From positions 35,723,879-35,787,878 of the forward strand of contig NC_065552.1 of NCBI RefSeq assembly GCF_022605725.1: a stretch of 64,000 bases of DNA, in the 5' to 3' direction. Of this stretch, positions 23,515-35,300 are shown piece by piece. Numbering within the stretch: the first letter of the stretch is position 1; each line of letters starts with the position of its first letter. The notes under the pieces are model-generated. The model was not told the origin of the DNA, did no database searches, and saw only the letters and a list, made by a program, of their open reading frames with translations. Origin of the DNA: Anthonomus grandis grandis (Eukaryota; Arthropoda; Insecta; Coleoptera; Curculionidae). The translations under genes and the position numbers were made by a program.

Positions 23515-24642
23515 TCATTAAAATTTGATAAGTAAATAATCTTTTATAAGTTTCGGTTGAGTGAAGCAGGCGTGTTCGCCTTCTTTTATATGAGGTATTA
23601 ATATTGTGAACACCTGACTCACACTTTTTTGAAGTTTACCTTGACCATAATATTCCAAGCGACAATGATGCAACAACTGCCTCACACTTTCACTATCAAA
23701 AGATGTACGTACATACATATTCTAGAACTGAACAGAAATGCAGAGAATCTAGTAGGTTTATGAACATGCAAAAAGAATTTAACAAATTAGTTATTGATTG
23801 CACATTGGGATCTAACTTATTTAATTAATGAATATTGAAGGCTCCTGCTAATAATATTGTAGAATTACTTGAGAATTGACTTAACAAAACTTCTAAAAAA
23901 TCTGTAACATCTTCAATTAGTGCCCGTTAATTTTGTGTTTCGACAGGACAAAGATTCAAAGTTGGTAACGGCATAGTTGGAAAAACTTACGTTAATAAAG
24001 TTGCCATCTCAAAGTCCTGATTTAAATCCAATTGAGAATTTATGGCAACTTCTGGATCGCAAAATTTGTGGCTCTGCAATGGTGAAAAATGCTGACGAGT
24101 TGAAGGCTCGGCCAGTATGGACATGACAATAATAGAAAATTGAATTAAGTCAATGTCTAGAAGAGTATTTTGTCTAGCAAATTTTGATTCCAAAGCTCAG
24201 ATGGTAGTTGATTTATGCATATATATCATTACTTATCTTTGGTCTGTAGTATGCAATAGTTTAGTTAATAAGATTTTACAATTAGAGAAAACCAATCAGA
24301 AATATTTCAGATCCTAAAAAGGTCCAACCATGATGGCCTATTTTGTATAATATTACATGATGTAAACTTTACTATAATACAATTTTTCTTCATAATTTCA
24401 AACATGCATTTTGTTGGTACCTTTTTATAGCCAAAAAATTACAATGTGATAAAATGGCGAATGCGCCAGAATTTTTTTTTGCATTTCGAGGTTTTTTATT
24501 CATAAAACTTGGCAAGGGTACTACTACCTAACTGGGTCCTTACCTGTTGAGTGTATTCAGCATTGACTGCCTTAAGAAATTCTGTAAGGAGCTGCGGTTC
24601 CGATTCATTTCGACTGCTACTAACAGCCTCGTCGGGCTGCAT
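23515..24642 (-). CDS. SYCP2-like gene, first exon and probable second exon
   Basis: The proposed start is ATG at 24642-24640, opening a 33-codon exon (24642-24544) that ends CAACAG before GTAAGG, in phase 0. It encodes MQPDEAVSSS and then QLLTEFLKAV. The next candidate exon begins at 23721 after ttctag, in phase 0, and reads SESVRQLLHHCRLEYYGQGK and QVFTILIPHIKEGEHACF, a helical segment that suits the start of the ARLD domain. Its 3' end is unresolved: a strong donor (AAG|GTAAAC) lies at 23640 but gives the wrong phase for the exon at 17674, while the open frame runs to a stop at 23517. An additional exon in between is likely. Confidence 0.5.
24001..24126 (+). pseudogene. Tc1-like transposase C-terminal remnant
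   Basis: The plus strand reads LPSQSPDLNPIENLWQLLDR then KICGSAMVKNADELKA before a stop, which is the block around the third catalytic residue (Glu) of Tc1 transposases. It lies in the first intron of the SYCP2-like gene, opposite to it. Confidence 0.7.
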
Positions 24643-24818
24643 TTTTAATGTTCACTTTTAAACGTTAGTATTCGCCCTACCTACACTGTAAATTTAATAT
24701 TATGTTAACGAATTTAATTTACGGTAAAATCGGAATATTTTTTGCTTTTTGTAGGATTGGAAAAGGGTCAAAAATAAGAAAGTTTAAAAAGAAGAGACGC
24801 TTACCCGACGACATCAAA

Positions 24819-24841
24819 ATGGCGAAAGAAGACGCACCTAG
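24819..24841 (+). CDS. Possible first coding exon of a divergent gene
   Basis: ATG at 24819 in a good context (catcaaaATGG) opens MAKEDAP and reaches an AG|GTAAC donor at 24841. It lies about 175 bp from the SYCP2-like start, on the other strand, as in a shared bidirectional promoter. No matching second exon could be found, and the ENT gene downstream has its own start, so this is only a candidate. Confidence 0.22.
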
Positions 24842-25517
24842 GTAACAAATTAATAACTCTATATTCATTTGTTTTTATCAAATGAAGTATAAACAAGCCG
24901 AGGCAACTCGATGCTTTTTTTTTAGAAGATATTTGAAAATGTCAATTTTTAAATGTCAACGTTTGTCTCGTTACAGTAATAATTGAAACCTTAAAGTTTT
25001 TGAATTATTGCCAGTAATATTCGTTGCTGATTTTATTATACAAGGTGTCCCTAAGTAGCACATAATTATTCCTGAGGTCAAAATAAGCCGATTTAAAGCA
25101 ACTTACCTTAGTCCAAAATTGCTTCGTTTCTTAGCTATAGGGTGTTATATTTTAAAAATAAAAATCGATTTTATTTAATTTTTTGTTAACTATTTGCGAC
25201 ATACCAGTTTGAAAATTGGAACCTAGGGGTTTTTTGGCAAGAGAATCTCAAAAATTGGCGTTCTTTCTACTGTGGCGGATAGAGGGCGCTCCATCCTGCA
25301 CTGTTGAAGGCGTAAAATGGCCATCACATTTTTGCAAGAGTAGTTTTAATTTTTTTTTTCTTGTAAAAGAAACAATTTCCCTAATGCTTTTGAGTAAAAA
25401 CTCTTGTGAGAACCCTCTAAAATTAACCGTTTCCAAGATATTTCGTGTTTTGGTCTTTGATGCTGCACCGAAATATTATTATTAACTTGTATTATTTTTT
25501 TATAAACTTGGAATGAA
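24842..25517. other. Intergenic sequence with mariner-like end sequence
   Basis: At 25040 the text reads acaaggtgtccctaagtagc, and 25190-25330 contains ggcgctccatc-type sequence, both common in terminal regions of insect mariner-like elements. No transposase or second end is visible. Confidence 0.3.
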
Positions 25518-26925
25518 ATTTATTTATTTATTTACGGAATCCATTTATAAAAGTGGTACTCATACCCATACAAACATATATATTCAGTTACAAAACTATC
25601 TATAAATCAATGAAAGGTGTAGATGAGTTAATTAATTAAAGCCCCTATGAAATAATATTCTTTAACTGCCCCTTAAAAGATGTAATCCTAGAGTCAAAAA
25701 AGCTTATCTGTCCTGACAGACCATTAGCACTTTGAGCCATTCGTGTAATTGGCTCAATAATACCATAATTATTGGTATGGTGGAATGGAACTGAAAATAT
25801 TTCTGATTGTCTATTCAATCTGGAAGGCACCCTAAGTTTAAAAAGAGACAATAACTCGGGACAATCTATAGTAGCATTTAAAACCTTATGCATAAAATAT
25901 AAGTCGAGTAATGTTCTTCGTAAGTCTAATGTGGGTAAGTTCAGGTTATCCCTGACCCACTGATAGTAATACTCCTATCTGCTGTAACCACATCTAAAAG
26001 CAGCCACCCTTAAAAATTTATTTTGAGTTTTTTCAATCTGCTCAATGTAGCAGTTATATGACGGGGACCACACAATTGAGCCATACTCCAAGATGGGCCT
26101 AACAAGAGAGCAATAAAGTAATCTAAAAGTAAACAAAGACAAATCAGTTGTAGAACGTTGGATAAAACCCAGCATTTTCATTGCCCTACCAGTCACCTGA
26201 TGTGACTTTTAAAAGACAACCTGGAGTCAATAAATATTCATAAGTCAGAAACCTCTGTTTTGACACCAATTGCTACACTATTCTTTTGCTTAGAAAAAGT
26301 AATCTTATGGCACTTATTGATATTAAGAGACATTCTATTCGACTGGCACCATTCAAAGAACAAATTAAGGTCTTTTTGCAGGAGCACAGCATCGGAAAGG
26401 GATGTGATAGGCCTAAATAGCTTCACATCATCAGCAAACATTAGCACACGACAATTTTCAAGTTTCCAAACTAAATCAATCAAAAAGAGGCAAAACAAAA
26501 CAGAGCCTGAGTGAGAGCCCTGTGGCACCCCAGATGGCGCCAAAATTTCAGAGGAACAGGTACATCCAAGATTAACAATCTGAGTTCTACCTCTGATGAA
26601 TACCGAGATCCACTAAGAGGCCCCACAATACCTAAAGCCCTAAGCTGCTGCAAGAGTACCCCATGGTTAACCCTATCAAAAGCCTTGGAAAAATCTGTAT
26701 ATATTGAGTCAACCTAAAGTCCCTTCTCCAAGCTGCGGTAGAGGTAGTTGACATACAGCACCAAATTAGCATCAGTAGATCTGCCTTTTATAAATCCAAA
26801 TTGCTCAGGATTTAATTAAGATTTAAAATTCCAGGCAATCCTATGACTGACCAGGCAGTCAAGCAGCTTTGGCAACTCAGATTGGTTACACACAGCCCGA
26901 TAATTGGAAATTTCATTTCTACTAC
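25518..26925 (-). mobile_element. 5'-truncated, decayed LINE (jockey-like)
   Basis: On the minus strand the RT is read in pieces: about 26720-26640 (GLPRxFDR-like KAFDRVNHGVLLQQL), 26543-26238 (SGVPQGSHSGSVLFCLFLID; LMFADDVKLFR with the Asp pair; WCQSNRMSLNINKC), 26196-25975 (YCSLVRPILEYGSIVWSPSY) and the C-terminal domain 25893-25645 (ATIDCPELLSLFKLRVPSRL). Shifts separate the pieces. The 3' end is an AAATAAAT tail at 25518-25536. Its C-terminal domain is kin to that of the LINE at 14890-15838. Confidence 0.75.
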
Positions 26926-26931
26926 CAGATT

Positions 26932-27010
<79 letters not shown>

Positions 27011-27165
27011 TCCTTTATTTGCCAACAAAATCGTATACAGGACGACAAAGCAACGTCATACAAAGGAGGATCTAGCTCCTATAGGGTACATTAATTTTTC
27101 TTATCTAGAATTCATAGAGGCAATATACTTATATAAACAAAATAACAAAATTTAAAATAAATATT
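26926..27165 (-). mobile_element. LINE 3' end with (ATT)n tail
   Basis: Positions about 26934-27010 are a pure AAT repeat. On the minus strand it follows TTTGTTGGCAAATAAAGGAT, the 3' end of a LINE whose 3' UTR covers about 27011-27165. The same kind of end (CAAATAAAGACG then ATT repeats) closes the LINE at 32070-33760. It has inserted at the truncated 5' edge of the LINE at 25518-26925. Confidence 0.6.
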
Positions 27166-27239
27166 CTAAATATCTAACACAAGTTTAAATTATTATCCAA
27201 AAGTAAAATTATAAAAACATTTAATCTGCAACCAGTAAA

Positions 27240-28663
27240 CAGCTTTTTTAAATTGGACTGTAGACTCAATGCTTCTGATTTTTGGTGTAACAATAACACT
27301 ATACTATAGGTTTTTTTGTAATTAATATACACTGACCCAGACCTGGGAGGTTTTTTAATCAGAACGTGCTTGCCATCAATCACTCCACAACATCTTGGGA
27401 AATTCCAACGAAGAAGAAAACTGCTTTGTACTTTTTTCCATTCATTGCTTGTTGTAGCCATCTGGAAAAAAATATTATATATTAGTAAAATTTGTTTACT
27501 TCTTAAATCAAGCAAAAGGTAAACACATTTTCTATAGATTTGTTCTAATTTCTCTACCACAGTCTCTACTCTACCCACTACACAGAATATATCTGAGGAA
27601 GTCTCAAACTCTCAAATTAAACATCCTGATGATGAAGAACCCGATACACCGCCCAAGGAACAAAATGTAAAACTCTCACAGGCGATGGGACCTCCTAAAC
27701 CTAAAAAAATGGTGAAAAAACAAGCAGATCCAGAAATGACTGATGCAGTCGGTCAGTTAAATAGAATTGCTGAATATGTATCACAGGTAAAACTGTACGA
27801 CGAATTTGGGAAGTATGTAGCTGCAGAGCTTTGTCAACTGCCGCAACGTCAGGCTATTTTATTGCAGCAAGAAATTCAGAATTCTATTACATGTGTACAG
27901 CTAATCTGTTTAGAAAACAATAACCAAATAAATACTTACTACGGAGAACCCCTTCAACTGCAAACTTCTCCACCGTTATCCTCCCCAAGTGATCCCAGCC
28001 CTGCCTCAACCACATATGAAACACATATCCAAATCCAAAATAACGAAGATAACGGATATGGTCACGATGTTCTTCATCAAGCACTTATAAATACATTTTC
28101 GGCACAATTTTAATTCCTAATGAATAAATAATATTTTTTATAAATAAGTAACTTGTTTCTTAAACAGTGTGTGAAAAATAAATTGATTATTAAGTTATGC
28201 CTACCTTTAAATATGGCTTTAGAATCTGACAAATTGCTGCAAGTACTTCGGGTATAAACAGTGACATTGTACATTCAGGCACTCGGAATAAGTATTCTAG
28301 TGATTTAAACGAATCACCAGTTGCCAAAAAGGGCAGGATTATTTCTAGTTTTGTAGCAATTGGTATCGCCATCCTCATTTTTGTATTTTTTTTGCGGATT
28401 GTTTCGTCAACCATTTGTAATAAATTATTAAACTGTTCATTTCTCATTCTCAAAACATTCCTGTACGCCACAGGATTCTCATCCTTTAATTGTTTCAATA
28501 AAATATTAGAAGCCCCATATGTGTCGCGTTTTGAAATCCAATTCCTGACCCGCACCCGTCTTGCTTTTCTTTTTTTCTGGTTTAACTTTTCTTGTAGTTT
28601 TTTCCGAATTAAAAGGCTTACAACAATAATTCCTGCACGCACTTTATCCGCCATTTTATCCAA
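27240..28663 (-). pseudogene. Harbinger transposase, C-terminally truncated
   Basis: Exon 1 (28663-28205) encodes 153 residues ending PYLK before a GTAGGC donor. It carries the N-terminal Harbinger signature: RVRNWISKRDTYGASNILLK, LRMRNEQFNNLLQMV, and RMAIPIATKLEIILPFLATG then SFKSLEYLFRV. Exon 2 starts at 27461 after tttttccag in the same phase and reads EWKKVQSSFLLRWNFPRCCG then VIDGKHVLIKKP and INYKKTYSIVLL, with the first catalytic Asp in GVIDGKH. Homology is lost after SIVLL (about 27290), so the second and third catalytic residues are missing. The MADF-like gene lies in the intron on the other strand. Confidence 0.82.
27563..28113 (+). CDS. MADF/BESS-like accessory protein of the Harbinger element, terminal exon
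   Basis: An exon starts at 27563 after ctaccacag and stays open to the stop at 28113 (about 183 codons). It is acidic at first (DDEEPDTPP), then basic (PPKPKKMVKKQ), and ends with DEFGKYVAAELCQLPQRQAI followed by LLQQEIQNSI, the BESS-type C-terminal helix that follows MADF domains. Insect Harbinger elements carry such a second protein, thought to bring the transposase to DNA. The MADF domain itself would lie in upstream exons, which are missing. The reading frame shown is undamaged. Confidence 0.6.
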
Positions 28664-28874
28664 CTAGTACTAGTCCTGTTTTAATTTACACATAGCGTTT
28701 TCACTCGCCAGAGAGAGAAATCGCGAGCGACTGAGCGAGTAGCGAGAAAAGTAGGCCAGTGTTCAACTTTACTCGCTGGGAAAAAGCGAGCCGCGAGTTT
28801 ACTAGCAGCCGCGATTACATTTGACGACTTTTATAGCAGCAAGTAAATTCGTCGGCGACTGGCTAGTAATCTCG

Positions 28875-28921
28875 CCCTGTGCACAGAATAAACGGTCTCA
28901 TCGTTTATTCTGTGCCCTGTG
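28875..28921. repeat. 33-bp hairpin with 7-bp direct repeats (copy 1)
   Basis: Positions 28882-28914 read CACAGAATAAACG, a 7-base loop, then the exact complement. The unit is flanked by CCCTGTG on both sides (28875-28881, 28915-28921), and one CCCTGTG is the natural terminus of the Harbinger element, so the second copy looks like a target duplication made on insertion. A sister copy is at 49071-49119. Confidence 0.7.
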
Positions 28922-29382
28922 TAATATATGCTTTTGAATTAACAGTCCTGAAGAATGAGACGCAGGTAGTCTAATCCAGGATGGATTATTATATATTTTA
29001 AAATACAATAAACAACTGTATGTTGTTTTCCATAAAATCGTAATATTTTGTATCGATCTACCTACCAAGCACTAGGTATGAAAACATCGATGTTTTCATA
29101 CATCGATACAACGGTCTAAAGTGTAAAGCCATTTGCCTTTTTTTTGTGACCAATCAGCTGATTTTGTTACTCATTTTTACAATAGTTTATAAACAGAAAA
29201 TGTTTTTATTTTAATACTTTAGGTCAAAATGTCAGCCTTGTTTATGAAATAAAAATTTTTTCCTTTAGGAAATTTTATGAGCATGTCTCTTAAATAATAG
29301 GCTTACGTTAATCCTTTGCAAGTGATAAGATAGGGGTTAATAATAAATCAAGGCAGAGGAAGAACAAAGCAAAGCAGCTGTT

Positions 29383-32300
29383 ATGGCTTCGATAAACACT
29401 ACTCCCTTGCTGCAAGAAATCGACTCAGAGTTAGAAGAGAATGATATCCATGAATCTCTTGCTATAAAAGACAACAAACCACTGTTTAAGCCTATTGAAC
29501 CAAAGGACAAATTTTACACTGTTTACTTCATCTTCTACTTATTAGGAATTGTCACCCTTCTGCCATGGAACTTTTATGTTACAGCAAACGACGTAAGTTC
29601 TTATATTGTTCTTTCTCTTTGTTTTTAGAAAATAATTTTTTAATAATAATTTTAGTACTGGATGTACAAATTCCGAGACACAGACATTCATAATAATACT
29701 GTCAAAGGTAGTGAGGTCAAAGACAAGACTCCTTTGCAAGCAGAATTTACGTCCTATATCAGTGTAGCTTCTGCTGTTCCGAACTTGGTGTTTTTGGTTT
29801 TAAATGCCGCTATCGCTCACAGGTAAAGTATAATAATTATTTTATCAATAGGATTTATCAACATTTCTGAAGATTTTTTTTTTTACTGTGGAAAGCATTT
29901 ATTGATCCCACAAACCATTACCAATTAAAGTTGAAAAAGTAGTCCATACTTGCAGTAGAGTTAATATGTCAAAGGGTAACTAAAATAGTTTCGGTCATCC
30001 TCCACTAAATTTATTTTGGCCAAACCCGTAGAAAATTCTCCACTTGTGTTACTGAACATTGTAAAGAGATCGAAAAGGCTACAAAATGCAATCTTTGCCC
30101 TTCAAATATTAAATCCAATTTTGCTAGACACATACATCTCAATAACCATAACCTCGATCCTCTTTTAGACACCAAATATTTACATTTCTGCCATAAAGGT
30201 AATAAACTGCATTTACTTGAAATTTTAGAAATAAATAGAGCTATACAAAATAGTAATACTACATGTGTCAATGATCAAATAAATCATTCATCCACAAATT
30301 TTTTTAATTCATTAAATTTTAATGCTAATTTATAACGCCTTTTCTTTCTCTCATATTAGAGTCAAAACATTTTATTTATAAGTATCATTTCTAGTACCGC
30401 CTTAACATAGTCTAATTTTACAAATTACAGGTACCATATTTTAAATAGGGTGCACCCTATCTTTTGAAAATGTATATGTTTCCTTTGTTCTTAATTCTTG
30501 TTGACATAACAATTATCCTAGTGTGGTAATTATGTGATTTTAATGTTTGTGTAGACCCTGTTTAGTCACTTTCTCGTGCATCTTAATATGCCCTTTTTAT
30601 TTATTGTTAGTAATTTTAACCTTTGAACTTGCCAGAAGCACTGTGGCTTTTTATGTGTTGTGATGAAAACCCTCTTTGTATATCCCTGATGATGGACATC
30701 TTATATGTCCGAAACATATAGGATAACTGGTTTTTCAAAAAAATTTAGTCAAGTATGACCAAAACTATCTGTAAATATTTTCACTCAAGAAGCAATTTAT
30801 ATTCCTGAAAATGTTAGATGCTGTAAGCACCATGTTTGAATTTTATTGATTGTAAAATTCGTTTCTGAAAATATTGGGCCAAGGTCAATAACTATGCAGA
30901 GTTATATTGCGCAGGATGTGACACAATTTTTCAACATTCTGTATAATCCCCATCCAAATGATTGCTATAGTGAATTCAACATGCTGTCCGTTTTGTGCGT
31001 CCATGTTGTCACAAAAGTTCGAATTTTTGTGTTTTGTGTTGTCAATCATATTCAGTTCATAAGCACAGACCTTAAACCCGAAAAGACCTTAAACCCAACC
31101 TTGTTGCTCCAGGTGGAGTTATATTTGATATTTTTGGGCCCTATTTTGATTCGCGGAACAACGATGCCGAACTTTGAGAACGGTTACATTATGTTGGTGG
31201 ACAGATGCTACCATGCAGTAGCATTATGGTCCATGATGCTACACAACTTCTTCAAATACTTGGCATCCAATGTAGAATTATTGGAGAAGATGACTATAAC
31301 AAACTTCAAATTGATGAGCATATGAATGAACCTGGCTTCTTAAGGTTTACTCAAGATTTAGAATCTTTATGGAGCATCAGGTTTTTATGTCAATTTAAAA
31401 CAATGATGAAAAAGGCGAAAATGATCCTGTTACTGAATATTAATGCACCTGTCAATCCAATGCTTGAACTCTCAGTACTTGTGCTTATCTAGCCAATATT
31501 GTATGGTTTCTGGACTATACAAGACATAATCCAACTATGTGGACGATTCCTTAATAAATCCAACACTGGATGCAGCTGGCAGTAGTAACATACCTGCATA
31601 GATATAAATAATTCTAAAAATTTTCACAAAAATAAAAGCAAGTATAAATTAGTAGTATAGTTCAAATGTAGCAATTTTAATAAATGTTGAGGTTCTACGC
31701 ATAGCTGTACATAAGCCGTTCTCAAATAATATAACAGTCAGTCAGTCACTGAAATTTTGAGAAAAAACTACATATTGCAAAATTGTTTTGATCTATAATA
31801 TCTTTATCTTTATTATTTCTTAAATTATTATATTGATTGTCATTTAATAATATTTAATTATATATTCTGACTCATATTGCTTAGCTTACATAAGAAAATC
31901 AGATTGGATCATTATTACGCATTTTTTTTTCAAAACTGTCTCTTTTGTTATTATGAATAATACACAATTGTTTTTGGTTGCCTCATCCTGGGTCATTAAT
32001 ATTATTAGCATTGTAAACAAGTGATGCAGGCCTATAGTTTATGGGTTAAATGTTCGAATAACAGTAATAATAATAATAAATCGTCTTTGTTTAGAAAAAT
32101 TGCAATACTCTGCAAATTGAAACAAAAAAAACTAAGTATAATATGGCAAAAGGCGAAGTCGGCCCTTAAGGTCACTCTACTTAACCTCTAGTTAATTAAT
32201 TCAAAGATGTAAAATAAAAATATTTAAGTTATTTAACACTTTGTCTTTGTGATGATGTCAACTCAGATAGACAAAGTGTTAGTCTTGAGGTGAACTAGTA

Positions 32301-35300
32301 ACTAAGTAGAAGTCTAATGTCCTCTGGTAGGTGGTTAAAGATTTTTATACCTTCATAAAAAATTGATCTCTTTACCAAGGCAGATGTTGGAATGGGAAGC
32401 CGTAAATTATTCCGCTGGCGGGTGACATATCGTGGATTCTGTAGGACAAACCTGTATTGATGGGAGAAAATAAGGCATGCCACCTCCTGTATGTATAGGC
32501 AGTAGATTGTAAGAATGCCCTCCCTGATAAAATATGGTCGGCATGATTCCCTAGGTGATATCCCGCATATATAACGCACAGCACGTTTCTATAGAACAAA
32601 CAATATCTGTAGAAGATAGTTGCTTGCACTACCCCAAAAGCAGACACCATACCTGAGATGGGACTCAATCAGGGAAAAGTACACGGCTCTCCCAATCCCC
32701 ATGCCAAGCTCCCGACAGGCCACCCTAACAGCAAAACAACCCGCAGAAACCCTATTGCTGAGACTCCGTATATGGTCCTCAAACTTAAGCTCCTTGTCAA
32801 TCACCAGACCCAAAAACTTATTGTTAGAATAAGGCGGGACAGGGCAGTTAGCAATAAGAATATTATCAAGACTACGGTTATTTGTAAAACAAATTAGGTC
32901 TTCTCTGGATTTAATGATAGTAAATTTGCCCTGAACCACTCATATATAAGTTGAAGAACAGCCAACTATTCTCAAAGAGTCGGTATCATACCCATGCCAG
33001 AGAACGGTGGTGTCGTCAGCAAAGAGCGTGAATTTTCCCTGGATATTAAGTCGGATGAGGTCATTAATATATACGACAAAAAGTATTGGTCCTAGTACCG
33101 ACCCCTGAGGTACTCCCTAGGCAACAGATTGATATTCAGAATACTCCGACCCCACACACACTCTCTGACGACGACCCTTCAGATATGAATCACACTTTCC
33201 AAGAATCTGAAAATGGCATCCTGCGTGCCCTTAGATGACTGAAATCCATACTGATTAGGGGACAGCACATTGTATTTGGTCAAAAAAGAGACAATTCTCT
33301 TTTTTGCAAGCCGCTCAAGAACCTTGGAGAGGGTAGACAAAATTGATATGAGACGGAAGTTAGAGGGTCGGTCCAAGCTACCACCCTTATGAAGAGGGAT
33401 AATCATAGCTTCCTTTAAACAGGATGGGAACTCACCCTGAAGAAATGACTGATTGATTGCCCAAACCAAAGCACCTAAAGCGCTCGCAGGCAGAAGTGAC
33501 AGTAGACGTGAAGAGATACCATCGGAACCCGAAGACCTATGATTCTTCAAGCACTGAATTGTTTCATGGACCTCGGTGGCATCTACAGGGTGGAAAAAGA
33601 ATGATTGGTTGATAGCATTCCGATTAAGATACAACAATGGATCGCCGTCACTGGGAACTGCTTCCAGTAACTTCTCAGCAATATTAGAAAAATAGTCATT
33701 GAAATCATCGGGCCCCCAAGTCCGATTCAACCAACCGCCGACGAGAAGACTGCCTACATTCGTTAATGATTAACCAACTTTCCTTCTGTCTGTTACCGGA
33801 CGAATTATAATTTTTAATGGTTTATTAGATTATTATTAACCCTATCGGTTGATATGAAATTAAACACGGTCAATAGTTTCGATTTTTTAAAACTTTATAG
33901 TTTTTTTAAGAATTTGAGGTGTGTTGTTATTTAGTGTTTTGTTTTTCGAAGCAATATTTCCTGGAAGACTTGACTTTTTTACTTTAAATTGTACATCCAA
34001 CTGCCTGGAAGAAAAAAAAAATTTCAAGCATTTAAAGCCAGATTTTCACACAAAGCAGATAAAACATTCTGTTTGTTTTTCTACGCAGTTGGACTTGTTT
34101 TTCAATTTTTATAAGCAGTTTTGCCTGGAAAACTCGACTTTTATTACTTTAAACGTGAGATGTAAATTTTTGGTTGAACTTCAACTATAAATTTCCGATA
34201 AATGTTAATTCTTGTTGATGAAAAACAATGTTTTTGCAGAAAATATATATTCAATATTTAATTTTATTATATTGCATCATATGGACGAAAAACAGTGATT
34301 TTTCAGAAGAATTTCATCAAATATTTGAAGTGTAGTAATCAAGTTTAAAAACTAGATATGTAAATCCCGTGTAAATATTTTTAAATGCCGACAATTTTTC
34401 CCTTTTGTAAATAGAATCGTATATGATATACGTATATTCTACAGTGTGATAAATATACGCCGTAATAAATATAAAGCCAAAAATTTACTAAAAAAATCAT
34501 TGAATAATTATATATATTTAACGATAATAATATATGATGTGTTGCTTGGGTGATAACACAATGACATACAAATAAAATCAGCTTTTTGCTCTGCTTTATT
34601 TGGTCCAAATATATCGAAGACAGTGACAAATACAAAAATAGTGCAAGAGAATAAAAAACTTAAATTTCTTGCCGGAATTCATACAGGGTGTTAAAAAAAA
34701 GATCTGATAGAATTATAAAATTGTAGACGATTCTGTCAAAGATAACAGCCTGTATGCTGTAACCAACTATTTTGATTGACTTTATTGTAGAGATTCAAAC
34801 AAATAAATGATCAATATTGCGGAGGGTTATTGGGTGGGGTCAACCCTCCGCAATATTGAAGATATTGGGTCACAAACACGAAACTGCAAATAAACAATTT
34901 CCTTGTTCCAATTATCCTGTGGCACTCTAACTAATTTTCTCTTAATTTCAGAGTCTCCGCAAATAAAAGAATTTTAGCATCTTTACTATTTATGTTGTTA
35001 TTAATGCTGGTCACCCTTATCTTTGTTTTAATTGACACTGACAAATGTAAGTACTGGAAAAAACTCGAGTAAGTAAAATTAAATAGAATTTATTTACCGA
35101 TAACTTTTTTCAGGGCAACATGGTTTTTTTATGATCACATTGGGAATAGTTGTCTTACTCAACGGTCAGTGAACATCAACTACTTGATTTTAACTTTAGT
35201 TACATGTATGTTTCGTTTAGTTTGTAGCGCCGTCTTGTCAGGAAGTGTTTTTGGTATCGTGGGCAACTTTTCACCGGTTTACATAACGGCCGTCATCGGC

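Larger units (their letters stand above)
27230..28924. mobile_element. PIF/Harbinger element, left end lost
   Basis: The right terminus reads, on the minus strand, CACAGGGCGAGATTACTAGC from about 28881 inwards, adjoining a TAA that is the usual three-base target; a 33-bp hairpin has inserted within the last seven bases. The subterminal 28690-28860 is rich in CTCGC/GCGAG words in both orientations. Inside are the two genes diagnostic of this superfamily, a DDE transposase and a MADF/BESS-like DNA-binding protein. No left inverted repeat can be found, so the left end is deleted or replaced by the LINE end at 26926-27165. Confidence 0.7.

Noticed and set aside
23640..23721. Ending SYCP2-like exon 2 at the strong donor at 23640
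   Set aside because: Not adopted as final: the resulting phase does not fit the exon at 17674 unless another exon of suitable length exists, which I could not find.
26812..27094. Open frames of poly-Ile, poly-Tyr and poly-Asn on both strands
   Set aside because: They are translations of the (AAT)n microsatellite, which has no stops in several frames; not genes.
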